DNA from: Gigaspora margarita
Taxonomy: Eukaryota; Glomeromycota; Glomeromycetes; Diversisporales; Gigasporaceae
DNA: 64,000 nucleotides
Assembly (NCBI GenBank): GCA_009809945.1
Contig: WTPW01000694.1
Span: 107,544-171,543, forward strand
Reading direction: 5' to 3'
Shown here: positions 9,688 to 21,149 of the stretch, in pieces
Position numbering within the stretch: the first letter of the stretch is position 1
Layout: each line of letters opens with the position of its first letter
Translations under genes and position numbers: made by a program
Notes under the pieces: generated by a model
Databases searched by the model: none
The model's input: only the letters and a program-made list of their open reading frames with translations
Told to the model about the DNA's origin: nothing

Positions 9688-10866
9688 TTACCAGATTAAT
9701 CTAACATTTTTGCGAAGAGTTCTGACCATTGCCTCTTTTCCGTCATAATTAATGCCACTGTTAGAAAGATTTAAATAAGTTAGAGTGGTGTTAATATAAA
9801 GTGCTTCTGCAAATACTTTTCCTCCTTCAATACCAATATCATTATTACTAAGATCCAAACAAGTTAAAGTAGTATTTACATGAAGTGCTTTTGCTAACGC
9901 TTTTCCTCCTTCAATGCCAATATTATTACGACAAAGTCTTAAAGAAGTTAAAGTAATGTTTTTGCAAAGAACCTCTGCTAGTGCTCTTCCTCCTTCCGAA
10001 CTAATTCCATTAGAAAAAAGATCTAACGAGGTTAAAGTGGTGTTTATATAAAGTGTTTCTGCAAAAGCTTTTCCGCCTTCAATACCAATATCATTATTGC
10101 AAAGACTTAAACAAGTTAAAGCTGTGTTTTTACAAAGTGCTTTTGCCAATGCTTTTCCACTTTCAATACCAATATAATCGTAACTAAGTTTTAAAGAAGT
10201 TAAAGTAGTGTTTGTATGAAGTGCTTTTGCTAATGCTTTTCCTCCCTCAATACCAATTTTGTTACCATCAAGATTTAAAGAAGTTAAACTGGTATTCTTG
10301 CATACAATCTCTGCTATTTCCTCAGAATCAACCCAATTTCCATGAAGATCTAAAGAAATAATAGTATTATTTCTACAAAGATTTTTAAATAATTTATTAT
10401 TATTATGAGTGAATCCATAGACTTTTAAATCTTTTAGGTTCTTATTTTTTCGTAAAAACATTGTAATTAAAGAGCATTTAACAGCATTTACAAGATTATC
10501 TCGGTTATCTGCCCAAATATTACAAACTTTTAAATATCCGTAATAATTAAGCCAATTAATGACACCAACATTTAAAGAACTGCTAACATCTGTAATATAA
10601 TTTGTATATTCAAATAACGATTTTGGATAATTTGGAAGGAAAATATTAAATGGGATTAAAAATTTTTGTTCTTCTGTATTTAAGGTAAAAAGGCATATAT
10701 TTATAAGTTTTCTATTATTTAATTTGTCACCTATTTTACTCCATAATATTGGCACAATAATTCTACACCAGTGACGGTTTACAAGAAGGCATGAATATAA
10801 ACTTTTATAATCTCCTTGGAGATTATTAAAAATTATTAAAAAGCATTCGGTTAGCAGTTTTATCAT
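9688..10866 (-). CDS. F-box/leucine-rich-repeat protein (RI-type LRR)
   Basis: A single uninterrupted frame of 392 codons from ATG at 10,866. Residues 1-50 look like an F-box (LLTECFLIIFNNL, then SLYSCLLVNRHWC and IVPILW), the part that binds Skp1 in SCF ubiquitin ligases. Residues about 166-386 are eight leucine-rich repeats; units 2-8 are exactly 28 residues each, with the pattern NTTLTSLxLxxNxIGxEGGKALAxAL typical of ribonuclease-inhibitor/RanGAP-type repeats. Units 4 and 7 are closest to each other, and units 3/6 and 5/8 also pair, which suggests a three-unit duplication. Such proteins form a very large expanded family in Glomeromycotina and are thought to choose substrates for ubiquitination; the specific target is unknown. 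Codons are AT-rich but no stop or frameshift is seen, so the gene appears intact. Alternative: a pseudogene fragment of a longer LRR gene, less likely because both ends look natural. Confidence 0.9.
   Translation of the reverse strand: MIKLLTECFLIIFNNLQGDYKSLYSCLLVNRHWCRIIVPILWSKIGDKLNNRKLINICLFTLNTEEQKFLIPFNIFLPNYPKSLFEYTNYITDVSSSLNVGVINWLNYYGYLKVCNIWADNRDNLVNAVKCSLITMFLRKNKNLKDLKVYGFTHNNNKLFKNLCRNNTIISLDLHGNWVDSEEIAEIVCKNTSLTSLNLDGNKIGIEGGKALAKALHTNTTLTSLKLSYDYIGIESGKALAKALCKNTALTCLSLCNNDIGIEGGKAFAETLYINTTLTSLDLFSNGISSEGGRALAEVLCKNITLTSLRLCRNNIGIEGGKALAKALHVNTTLTCLDLSNNDIGIEGGKVFAEALYINTTLTYLNLSNSGINYDGKEAMVRTLRKNVRLIW
9706..10290 (-). repeat. 84-bp coding tandem repeat (LRR units)
   Basis: Seven 84-bp units encode the LRRs. 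Blocks such as 'gctaacgcttttcctcc' and 'aataccaatatcatta' recur at 84-bp spacing and also at 252 bp, giving a higher-order period of three units. Such a repeat can change length by unequal crossing over. Confidence 0.8.
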
Positions 10867-11600
10867 TTTAAATTTTAAAGGATTAAAAAATTTTTATTGC
10901 ACAGTAAACGTATATTAAAAGGAGTTTATTGCACAATTACGTACAGTACATGCGTGTACAAATATAAAACATAAATTGTGAAACGTTGCAACTGTCTATA
11001 TAAGTTGAATTTGTAACCATATGATGTATTTGTTCGAGTTGACGTGCGTAAGTCAAAAAACATCGAAAAAACGGCCAAGCAGGGGTACACCTGCAACAAG
11101 ACGTTAACCCGATTAGGCCAGGTTAAATCGATAAATCTTAAACAAGCAATATAAGAGCAGCTATTGTTCCTAATCAGTATAGTGATAGGCTTAACATTGT
11201 ATATGATGAACATGAATAATATAACAAGACAATTACGGAGTTGATCGCGGATAGATCCGATTGTGTGAGGATGTCGAATCGTGTAATTTAAAGCTAAAGT
11301 CGGGCTGCTTTATACAAGTGGGTGACCACTGAAGACGGATATACGCGGCGCCATTTCAGTTGTATTTCCGGGTTATTATTTCAATAATGTTCAAAACCTG
11401 GCTGGTGTTATTAACCAGATACACCCAATTAATGATAAATTACTCGGGTTGTAAGCAGTGTTATAAATTCAAAAAAATTTTTATTGGCGCAAACACAAAA
11501 AAAATATGCACCAAAAAAACATTTATATGCGCGTTATATTTCCGATATATGCGCAAATTTATGTGTGCTGCGCCTACTGCGCCGATCCAATTTATATCAC
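10867..11600. other. Upstream region of the LRR gene, CG-retaining
   Basis: Non-coding as far as can be seen. CG dinucleotides are more frequent here (around 11,040-11,590) than in the repeat blocks further right. Open frames at 10,926-11,213 and 11,360-11,704 lack recognisable domains and look like chance. Probably contains the LRR gene promoter, but no element can be assigned. Confidence 0.4.
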
Positions 11601-11602
11601 TG

Positions 11603-11882
11603 GTTGTAAGTTACATTGTAAATTACATGATCTCATGTACCGTAAGTTACGAATATAAGGCGTTAAAGCAGGCCAGCTTTAAGCTTAATTTTGGCCAGCA
11701 TTAAGATAAAATAATTTTATTGAGTTACTAATATCAGATATAGAATGCTAAAGCGGGCTAGCTTTAAGATTTTTTGGCCAGCATCTGATTAATACGAAAG
11801 TTATGTAAGTTACGTCAGTTAAAATTTAACTTACGAAAGTTGGCGCACCTTACTGCAGTATCGTAAGTTATACAACCCTACA
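11603..11882. mobile_element. Possible small inverted-repeat element
   Basis: Left end ggttgtaagttacattg and right end cgtaagttatacaaccc are rough inverses. Inside, a block with 'aaagcaggccagctttaag' (11,660s) is repeated as 'aaagcgggctagctttaag' (11,750s). Ends and target duplication are not clear. Confidence 0.4.
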
Positions 11883-13033
11883 AATTATACACATGTATGC
11901 AGTGCTTTTCAATTATTACAAATTTAGAAATGTTTGCTTTGAAAAATTTTAATTTTTTTAAAACATTATTATACAATTTTTTAAACAAAAAATGAAGCTA
12001 TAATGATAATGAAATTATTTTAAATAATTGATTTTACATAACATTCCAAAGATTTCTGTATAGCTTTACTGATGTAAATGTAATCTGAATGTTGTTTGAT
12101 GTAAATTCTGGTCGTCAAAGTTTTAATCTAAAATATCAAATTAAACCATCAGAAATTATTGATCAGGATAAGATGTCCATAAACTAGTTTTTTTGATTTC
12201 AAAAGCATTTTATTTTCCCGTTCAAATGTATTTAATTAGTTTTTAAGATGTATCTTCGTCATTTTTATTAATTTCAATTCCATTACTATAAACCAGCTAC
12301 ATTATGTTAACCATAATGTACATCTAGGTCACAGATCTTTATCATTTATGAGACTATCCATCATTGCATGTACCTTTAACATTCTTCACATCAGCAAATT
12401 TTGAAATAATCGAAGGCTTTGTGTTCATTTTTTCGATTCAAATTCTATTTCGATGATAAATACTTCATTATATACTTTATCAGAATCCAATTTTCGATGA
12501 TAACAAGAAATTGTAAAAAAAAACTCAAAATTTTGCTATAGTAAGTAACTTTTTTACATTAAGAAAAAAAAGGTTCGATATAAAGCTTAGATAGGTTGCC
12601 TCTATTTTGCATTAGCACAAATATACTAGAGTATACCAGGAATGGAGCACGAAGGACGTAGTGCATAGAATACAGGCAAGTTAAGTGGCATGTCCATTTT
12701 GCATTTGATTGGATGATCCATCCTCATGGCTTCATCTATATTTGTACACTTTATGAGGCATTAATGAACGGTGTGCAATGAAGAGTATGGTCTTGGGTTT
12801 CAATATTTTACATCAAATGGACTTTTCTTGTAGTGACACAAGACCGATAAGGACCATGGATCATAAAACAACTGATCTTGGACTGGTTCTTGTAAATATA
12901 GCTGTAATACTTGTATTGCCCAATCAAATTTCTTGATCAGGTGTAATATAGATTATATGATGTTTGTTTACATCTAACAGTAAGTAATTACATCATTTTT
13001 GGCAATAAGATCTTATGCATTAGGATATGATGC
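11883..13033. other. No gene seen; one copy of a dispersed word
   Basis: AT-rich, non-coding. 'ccaatcaaatttcttgatca' followed by ggtgtaatatag (about 12,920-12,955) matches the word found in elements at 46,974, 48,388 and 52,158, so a decayed copy of that family is probably present. Confidence 0.4.
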
Positions 13034-13188
13034 AAGGGCGCTGACATTTATTCTAATATCCATTTACTATAGAGGCTTACCCCCAGGTAATATTTATATA
13101 TATAATCTTAGCCAATCAAATTTAATTAAGAGGTAAGATTTTGCTAGACCCACCCTAAACTATTACCTAATAAATGCCAGCACCCTAA
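13034..13188. mobile_element. 155-bp MITE
   Basis: AGGGCGCTGACATTTATT at the left is answered by AATAAATGCCAGCACCCT at the right (inverted, two mismatches). No coding sequence and no clear target duplication. Confidence 0.55.
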
Positions 13189-13446
13189 TCATTAAAGGAC
13201 CATTTGAGCAGAATGAACCAGAACTATAAATCCTATGATAATGGTCTTACTACAGACTGGACCAGACTGGACAAGACTGATGCATCCCTATTTGTACACT
13301 AGTACCATATGTTAAAATTTTTTTATAAAACCACTCTTTGGGCTCTAACAAAAAATATTTCTTGCAAAATTTTATTATAACCCTTTCCAACTCCAAAGCT
13401 AATTCTAACCTTAAATCAGATTTAATTTTGGCCTTTAATTTATATA

Positions 13447-15016
13447 CAGTGGCCTACCATATTATTATGGACACTTTTTGGGCAGTTATCACTCAAAATT
13501 GGGCAAGCAAATGCAGTATGAAATTTTTATAATATGTCCCATAGATCTCACAGTATGACATACTAAAATTTCACATGATTTTATTTGGTCACAAGGAAGT
13601 TCTGCAAAAAAAAACCAAATTATCAATTTTTTTAAATGTACAAAAACTTAAATTTAACCTTTTTTTTCTTTTTTTTTATATCTTTTTTTTAATAAAAATT
13701 TAATGCTAAATACATTTTATTATTTTATAGGTTCTTTTCTAACCCTAACCAAAGCAGCATCATTATCTGACAAAAAACAAGCCCACCTCATATGGGCTGC
13801 CGTCAATAGAAATAAGGCAGATCTACATTTGAAAAAAAATTAATACCTTAACTTTCACAGCTCATACATCGATGAATTTTAAAGCTATCTTGATGATTTA
13901 ATATTCAAAAGAAAGCTTAAATCGTAAGCTTTTATTTGAATATTAAACCATTAAGATAACTTTAAAATTCATCGATATATAAGCTATGAAAGTTAAGGTA
14001 TTAATTTTTTTTCAAATGTAGATCTGCCTTATTTCTATTGATGGCAGCCCATATAACTATAACTATGCCCAACTATATGGTCCAAAAATTCAATATTCTA
14101 TTTCTTGTGTCCCATATGGTTCATGCTAAAATTCAACAAGATGACCCCAAAAGAGATGATTGTGGTATTACTAGATTACAAGATATGTTTAGAGCTCCAA
14201 AACATCTAGTTTACATAAGCACAAGACTACTCAGATATTGGTAAGGTGAATAGTTGGCGATACAGAACCTCATATCTTTTGATGTAATGCATGAACAACA
14301 CTTTCAGGTTTTTTTATTTTTTTTTTGTTTTTACACTATTTTTGGTGAGAAAAATAATCTGAAAAAATTTAGGTGGTGGTTTTTTGGGGTGGCAGACTCT
14401 GGACTTGCACGATCCATAAGGTGAGCAATCTTTAAATATCTGTGTTCCTTTTTTGCTTTTTTTTTTATCTCTAAGACACCCGACTCTTTATAATATCCTG
14501 TGTGGCAAACTTTCTATATCCAATAGTGCTACACTAAAGAGATCCAAATCCTGCCTCAGATAATTATAGATAATAAAGTTTTTTTTGTTAGTTAAGTTTT
14601 CTATTATCTATTATTTTATGAGAAAAAAAATGGTCAGTCTTAGCTTTTTTGCCAATTGCGCCTGATCCATCATACAAATATACCTTTTTGTATTGCATAA
14701 CATTTTTCAGATATCAGAACAATATTTGAGCAAAATTTGAAACGATTTGAACAAATATTCAATTTTTTGTGAATTTTTTTTAAAAAAAACAAAAAATTTG
14801 AAAAATTTACAAAATCAATTTTGTACAAATCCAAAATAGTACTTTGTATTACTTTTTGCATAACTTCTTCGCTATCTAATGAAACTGTGTGAAACTTTAG
14901 TATGTCGTACCATGAAATCTATGGGACACGTGATAAAAATTTTGTACTGTGTTTATTTGCCCGATTTTGAGCGATGACTACCCAAAAAGGGTCCATAATA
15001 ATATAGTAAACCACTG
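13447..15016. mobile_element. Tc1/mariner-like element, transposase lost
   Basis: Left terminus CAGTGGcCTACcATATTATT (13,447 onward) and its inverse ending CCACTG at 15,016 form terminal inverted repeats of about 115 bp with scattered mismatches. TA lies directly outside both ends (13,445-13,446 and 15,017-15,018), the target duplication of the Tc1/mariner superfamily. The 'TACAGTGG' start and 'tattattatggac' block are also typical. No transposase reading frame remains in the 1,570 bp. A separate foldback element (13,794-14,050) has inserted inside. The right half is CG-poor, consistent with age and silencing. Confidence 0.8.
13794..14050. mobile_element. Foldback MITE nested in the Tc1/mariner-like element
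   Basis: Arms of about 120 bp (GGGCTGCCGTCAATAGAAAT at the outside, attcatcgat near the centre) are inverse copies. The palindrome ATAT lies directly outside both ends. Only a few mismatches separate the arms, so it is younger than its host element. Confidence 0.85.
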
Positions 15017-16137
15017 TATTATACAGATTTGCAAATCAATTAATTAGTATCTATGTATATACATATAGTATATAAATAGTTTTTTTTATAAAACAAAAAT
15101 AAACTAGAAAATAGAAACTGTTATAAGTTTAAGTAAAATTTGTTATATTGTACAAATATACAAGTAGAAACAAACAGAAATTTCTAAGTTACATTTTTGT
15201 TATTCTTGTATCAAAAGTGCTAAAATTAAGTTCTCCACTATGCTCCAGACAATAAATATAAATGTATTCTATATTTTAAATAAAGTATATCTGATTTGTT
15301 ATACAATATAAGATATAAATTTGGGTTATATAAAATTATAATAAAATATATATAAACTTTGAAGCTTTGATATTTCTCACTCTATATATTGATTTAAAAT
15401 TAAAATTTGTAATTATGTAGAGCAAAAGAAAAAAAAAATCCTGCCAAGCTATGGTTCTGCTATTTTTAAGCATTTTAAAAATTTAACTTCACTAAAAATA
15501 AATATTTATCAATTTTATTATAATGATTGTATATAAAAACATGCTCTGCTCCAAACAACTTTACTTAAAAGATGGAAATAGATTACTATGCAAAAAAATA
15601 GATTATCTATAAACTAAATTTAAAATTTTTAGTTTATTAATATAAATTGTTTTTATTAAGGTAAACTACTTTGGGTTCATAAGCAAAGTTGTTTAGCATG
15701 TGATTTTACTATTAAAATATATTTTTTAAACCTTTTACTAGATAAAAAATAGAGTTAAAGTTAGAGAAAAATTTTTAAAAATTCTTTTTTAAAAAAATAA
15801 ATTTAACACTAATTTTTACTAAGCAAAAGGTTCAAAAAAAATATAGTAACTTTAGTACATAGATAATCTATTTTACCTACTTAGATAAAGTTGTTTAAGC
15901 ATGTTTTTATATATAATTATTATGATAAAATTGGTAATATATATTTTTAGTAAAGTTACATTTTTAAATTGCACAAAAATATCAAATCTATAACTTGGCA
16001 GAAAAGGTAAGGTTATTTTTCTTTTTTTTGTTCTATATATTTGCAAAATTTAATTTAAATTATTATATAAATTGAAAAACATCAAATTGTCGAAGTTAAT
16101 AGTAATTATATATATATATTATTAAAGTTATATATAT
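15017..16137. repeat. Dispersed repeat, related to 5,188-5,748
   Basis: From about 15,540 to 16,110 the order of blocks matches 5,188-5,748: acatgctctgctccaaacaa, 'aaccttttactagataaaaa', a T/A hairpin, 'agtacatagataa' and 'aaagttacattttta'. Two inward-facing versions (15,540 and 15,890) suggest an inverted-repeat element. CG is nearly absent. 15,017-15,540 shows nothing else. Confidence 0.55.
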
Positions 16138-16312
16138 ATTGTGCCCAAATGCAAATCAGCCCAGTTGTCAATTGGAACAGCCCAGATGTTAATATTTATA
16201 GCCAAAATAAAAAAACTGGTCTAATCTACCCTAACCTAACCCTAATATCCTGGCTAAATTAATTTTTAATTTGGCCAGATTGACAACTGGACTGATTTGC
16301 ATTTGGAGCACA
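16138..16312. mobile_element. 175-bp MITE, ATTGTGCCCAAATGC ends
   Basis: Left ATTGTGCcCAAATGCAAATC and right inverse (gatttgcatttggagcacaat) form roughly 34-bp terminal inverted repeats with a few mismatches. Alternating AT lies on both sides. The internal ctaccctaacctaacccta is telomere-like by chance or origin only. Confidence 0.75.
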
Positions 16313-16324
16313 ATATATATATAT

Positions 16325-16583
16325 GGGCACTGTTCAATAGAAAGGGAAAAGATCTTCTTTTTGGCTAAAAAATTTTTATTAGCTTATTTAATAAAGCATA
16401 AACAATGTATAATTTTTTTAGAACGTAAAATTATATTAATTTAATAATTTATTTAAATATTTTTAAGTTTTTATATGCAACCTTATACTAAAGTATAATT
16501 GGTATGATCTACAAAAATGTGATTTCTCAAATTTTTGATCAGATCTAAATGTAGATCTCTCCCTTTTCTATTGAATAACGCCC
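16325..16583. mobile_element. 259-bp MITE, GGGCACTGTTCAATAG ends
   Basis: GGGCACTGTTCAATAGAAAG at the left and its inverse (ctattgaataacgccc) at the right make about 30-bp terminal repeats; ATAT flanks both ends. Interior is plain AT-rich DNA with no coding sequence. Confidence 0.8.
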
Positions 16584-16602
16584 ATATGCTTTATATAGGA
16601 TT

Positions 16603-16676
16603 GGGCCCTATAGTCTAGTAGTCTAGATGCTCAACTACCACAGACAAGGCCTTTTGTTCAAATTCTACTAGAAGCA
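16603..16676 (+). pseudogene. tRNA-like sequence (SINE head or tRNA pseudogene)
   Basis: The 74 bases have the layout of a tRNA gene: an A-box-like tagtctagtagtctagatg and a B-box-like tgttcaaattctac at the correct spacing, with overall resemblance to Glu/Asp/Val-type tRNAs. The expected CG bases of the T arm (TTCGA) read TTCAA, and the acceptor stem does not close well, so it is not a functional tRNA. The following kilobase is a different composition from its surroundings, which fits a tRNA-derived SINE. Confidence 0.5.
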
Positions 16677-17590
16677 GTTTCTAGAAATATTTCAAAGCAT
16701 GCCCTATAGAAGTCTATATGAAGTTTGAATTTGATTAGAAATTTTTGGAAGGAGATCCATTGTAGAGAGTTGGTACTACATGTGAATAATATCACAGAAG
16801 GTTTGGTAATATGAAGGTTGTGCACATAAATTCTTGGTGAGGGAAAAACAAGGCAGTACCAACAACCCTAGGCCAGTCTTGGGATCTTGATTAGAAGGGT
16901 AATATAACTGTAATACAACTTGAGTAGTGAGAAAAGTAATGAATACAAAGGGATCTGTAGTAAAGAATTGGCCCAACCAAATAAGAAACACCTCTGGCAT
17001 CAGAACCAAACTTAAATTAGAAGGAAGCTACTACTATAGAGGCAGATTTGTGAATTGGGGATATAAACAAATAATGAATCATCTGGTAGAAAGTACAATA
17101 TACAAAAATAAAGTTCCATGGCCTAACCAATGGTAAACACCAATTGTTCTACAAAAAAGTTGGAAGTAGTACCAAAATGTATTACAAAATCTAGTTGGGA
17201 GTCTGTGCCTGTTCAGTTATCAATATAGCTAATGCTCACCTATCTTTAGAGAAAGTATTTGCCAACCAATTCAGATAGCATGTTTGCAATAATATATGAT
17301 AGACTACTGAGAGTTGTTTGGCAAAGCATTGCACAAGTACTCCTCTGCTAGTATACAGGTAATCTCAGAATACCAAGATTTTAGAAAGTAACTATGAGGT
17401 TACGATCATCTGAACAAGGCCCTTAACACCTACTTAGAAGTATAGAATTTGCAATATAAAAGAAGCAGGGAATATAGTAAGTTAGTAGAATAACAAAATA
17501 GGGAGTAGTACCAAAAATCTAGGTTGTGCAGAAGGTGGAGTATGGAAAACTCTAGTAGATTTAGGTTACAGATAGTCAAGAATATCTAAG
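16677..17590 (+). repeat. Degenerate CG-depleted retroelement-like stretch
   Basis: This block is purine-rich and less AT-monotonous than its neighbours, with almost no CG. Near 17,541-17,575 'ctctagtagatttaggttac' matches 'ctctagtaggtttaggtcgc' inside the poly-A retroposon at 60,178-60,490, where CG is still present. It probably represents decayed retroposed DNA following the tRNA-like head. The frames at 16,776-17,136 are chance. Confidence 0.4.
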
Positions 17591-17872
17591 TTTGTTGTTT
17601 TAAAAAATAGTATAATACTATATCACATAATATATACAAATAACAATAATAGTAATATATAATAACTAGAACAAAAACTTTCTAAAAAGTTTATTATTTG
17701 TCTTATTGCTTGTAATGAAATAGTTATTCAAAAACTTAAATTAGTATTTATATATAAATATAAAATTTATATGTACATTATAATAATTTAAATAATTTAT
17801 AATTTTTTATTTTTGAAATAAATATATTAGATAAAGGTATAAATTTTTTATTTTGCTCTAATATAATTATAT

Positions 17873-18232
17873 GGGCCCTCAAAAGTAGAAACCAGGGAAT
17901 TTGGCTGATCACGGGTTTTGAGAAAATTGGCAAAAACTATTTTGTTACACAAAATCAAAACAATCTAAAAATAGGTTATTTATAATTAACAAACCTGTTT
18001 AAACAGGAATATTAGATCTGTAGATCCGTATTACTATTAGTAAATCTTGATAAATCTATTTTTAGATTATAGCGTCAAAAGCTTTTAACCATTGTATTGT
18101 AAAAATTTATTAAGTGATCAGACTTTCATAATTAAGTAAAAAAGATTGGGCCTAAAATTTTACATCCAATCAATCAAACAGGTCAATTTTCAAAAAATAG
18201 TCAAATTCCTTGGTTTCTACTTTTGAGGGCCC
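17873..18232. mobile_element. 360-bp MITE, GGGCCCTCAAAAGTAG ends
   Basis: GGGCCCTCAAAAGTAGAAAC at the left is exactly inverted at the right end, and weaker matching continues for another 15 bp. ATAT flanks both sides. The interior has no coding sequence. Confidence 0.85.
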
Positions 18233-18283
18233 ATATAGTCTAATCTTTCTATAGTCATATTTTTTGTATACAAAAAACTATAA

Positions 18284-18627
18284 GGGGGCATCCATAAATA
18301 ACATTATATACTCCTACATAGTAGCTCTTGACCCTTCTAGACTATATCAAATAATTTTTTAAAATCTATATACATATTTATATATATAATTTTATAAAAA
18401 CTCAGATATATTATAACACAGTGATTTGACTTGGATGATTTTGATACCATTTGAATTCTCTTCTTAAGACATAGTACCAAAATTATTCAATTCAGATATC
18501 TGGATCAAAATTTAGACAAATTTTTATAAAAATAATTATGTTAATTTTTTTGACCCCCTCTATTTATTGGAATCAATTTTATATTTTGTGTGACCCATCA
18601 AGTATAATGTTATTTATAGATGCCCCT
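18284..18627. mobile_element. 344-bp MITE, GGGGCATCCATAAATAAC ends
   Basis: GGGGGCATCCATAAATAACA at the left and the inverse with one mismatch (tgttatttatagatgcccc) at the right make about 25-bp terminal repeats. The ends lie next to TA/TAA-rich DNA, but the target duplication is unclear. No coding sequence. Confidence 0.8.
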
Positions 18628-18970
18628 AATTATAAAGAAATCTAGAATTATTTTTATATATTTATAAATAATTAGTAAAATAAATTTGTAATTATATAAA
18701 GATGTAATAATTTAGAGAAGTTGTTAGGTTATATATTATATCAATAACAAATCTATAATTCAAATCCTACTAGCAATGCTTTAAAAAAATAGATCTATAT
18801 TCTAGAACTGTTTTTTATCAATCTGTTGAGTATATTATCTGTAATTTTAGTTCTACTATGTAAAATAAGAGCTTTTAGATATAGTTATATAATATTATAC
18901 AAATAATCCAAAAATTAGAGAAATTGAAACTTATTTGGCAAGTTCTGATTAAGAAAATAGAGTTTTTGTT

Positions 18971-19137
18971 AGGGTTGTTAATGGAGTACTCCAATCTATA
19001 ATAAAACATATAAACTACTCCGGTAGGGTTGTTAATGGAGTACTCCAATCTATAATAAAACATATAAACCACTCCGGTTTGAAACCGGAGTGGTTTATAT
19101 GTTTTATTATAGATTGGAGTACTCCATTAACAACCCT
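18971..19137. mobile_element. Perfect 113-bp palindrome with a tandem third copy
   Basis: 19,025-19,080 and 19,082-19,137 are perfect 56-bp inverse copies around a single G. An extra direct copy of 54 bp (one base different, taaaCt for taaCca) precedes them at 18,971-19,024. The 9-bp word agtttttgt lies on both sides (18,961-18,969 and 19,138-19,146), which is consistent with insertion by a Mutator-type enzyme. No coding sequence. Confidence 0.85.
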
Positions 19138-19291
19138 AGTTTTTGTGCCTCAGGTTTTGTAGTGCAATCAAGATCTAAAAATAATATGATAAATATATAA
19201 ATTAGTAAAAGTATTATTATTATTAGATCAATAGATATGTAGAAATTTAAATAATAATGTAAAAGTAATAGAACAGAATTGGATTGAGATA

Positions 19292-19380
19292 GGAGTGTGG
19301 TAACATAGTGAAGTCAGGAGGTTGTCACCCTCCAAGAAATTTGTAACTTAGGTGCAAGGTTCAAATCCCACTGGAGATGA
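19292..19380 (+). pseudogene. tRNA-like sequence, Asp-type anticodon arm
   Basis: A 5-bp stem GGAGG/CCTCC closes a 7-base loop TTGTCAC (19,317-19,333), which reads as an anticodon GTC (Asp). A good B-box, aaggttcaaatcccac, follows at 19,355-19,370. The D arm and acceptor stem are poor and the distance between arms is too long, so this is a tRNA-derived repeat or pseudogene rather than an active gene. Confidence 0.4.
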
Positions 19381-21149
19381 TTTTGTCAAAATATACACAT
19401 TTAAGTTTTTTAAATTTTATTTTATCTCATCCTTAATTTTAAAAATTAACTAAATTTTAAATGAAAATATCATAGATTAAAATAAGGCAAATCAGGTTCA
19501 AATTGGTATCACAAAATTCTGATATAAATCTGATTTGAACCAGGTATTTGGTGCAAATAGAACACTATTAGGATACAATTTAGATTCATATTAGTATTCA
19601 AGACATATTGGCAAACCTATAGCTAAAGTATAGTGCATAAATAGCTAGTTACAACAATTATATTTATAATATATATTTTTACATGGACTTTTTAAAACTA
19701 TAATTGTAGTAAATATTACTACATATTATAATTATTATTATATATTGTAATAATTACAATATGTTATAATAATTATGATATGTAAGAATTACTATTTACA
19801 AATTACTACATGTAGTAATTATTATTAAATGTAGTACAGCCTTCCTCCTCTACAATTACCTCCTCTATAGTCACAACCTCTATATAATCACACAAAATTT
19901 AAATCCATTTTTTTATATATAAAATACCTTTATATAATTACAAATAGCTTATAATCACTATCATATTTTTTAGAAGCTTTTTAAAATCTTTTATTTGAAA
20001 ATGTCAATATTTTTTGTAGATTACTTTTTTACATACATTTTGAAACATATTTGATCATAGAGACAAATTTTAATAATAAAATATCAAAAGTTATCTTATG
20101 AAACTAATTTTTCAACTCATTCTACAACTTTTGTTAGTAATGCAATATTGATTGTCTTAATAAATTTTGAGTAAATAGTATTGTTAGCTTTTTTATTTAT
20201 TCTCACCAAAAAAGGAATAATCCAACAAAAAATAAATTATGACAATATAAAAATCCAACCATTTTGCCAAAATTAAAAATAGAACTATTGTCTAAATTGA
20301 CTTTAATTTACTAAAATTTAAATTTGGACCTTTAACCAAATTTGTTCTAATATGCTAAAAAAATATGACCTATATCAGAGATGTCTGGGATCTTACATGC
20401 AGTTACTAATTATTATTATTTTTTTAACAAAGTTAAAATATTGCGTATAGTTTGTTATTTAACCAATTGAATTTTAAGATCAACTGTAATATAAAAATTG
20501 AAGCAACTTTTTTTTTTTTTTTACAAAAAACAGAAATAGCTTTAAATTTTTATTAGGAGACCATCTAATGCATCCTAATTTAAAATGTTTTTTGTAAAAT
20601 TTCACAAATAGCCATAAAATAGCTGCTATATTTTTCTAACCCTGACTCTAATTATAATACAGCTTTAATTTTATATATACTTTTTTTTACTTAGAAACAA
20701 AATATAATGTCTAATGCCTAATTTTTTAATTTTCTAATTTTTATAGTTAGAGTTAGTGTTGGGTTAAAAAAAAGTAGTTTATATATAGTAAAATTGCATT
20801 TTTGATACTTTTACTTAGTCTACTAAAACTGGTTTAGATAGCTATTTTTGTATACTTTGTGTTTTTGTCTTTGCTATCTTACTTTGTTTTGTTTAGACTA
20901 ATCTGGGTTATATATTAGGTAATTTAGTAAGGAGCCAGGCTTTATATGATCTCTTGTCTTGACTATTACATTATACCTGAATCTAAATTTGATTGGTCAA
21001 ATGAACAAATTTTTATAGAAATACTACCTAAGATAGCAAATATGTTTATTTGTAATATATGTTAAATATTTCTATTTTTGTATATTTACATATAGTATAT
21101 ACATTTTATTTATTTATAAGGCAATACAAATTTAATATATAATCTGCTA

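Noticed and set aside
11360..11704. 114-codon frame
   Set aside because: No recognisable motif, and its 3' part lies in an inverted-repeat element; judged chance, although the region keeps more CG than its neighbours.
16776..17136. Two overlapping open frames in the 16.8-17.1 kb block
   Set aside because: No motif, opposite strands, and the block behaves as decayed retroelement DNA.
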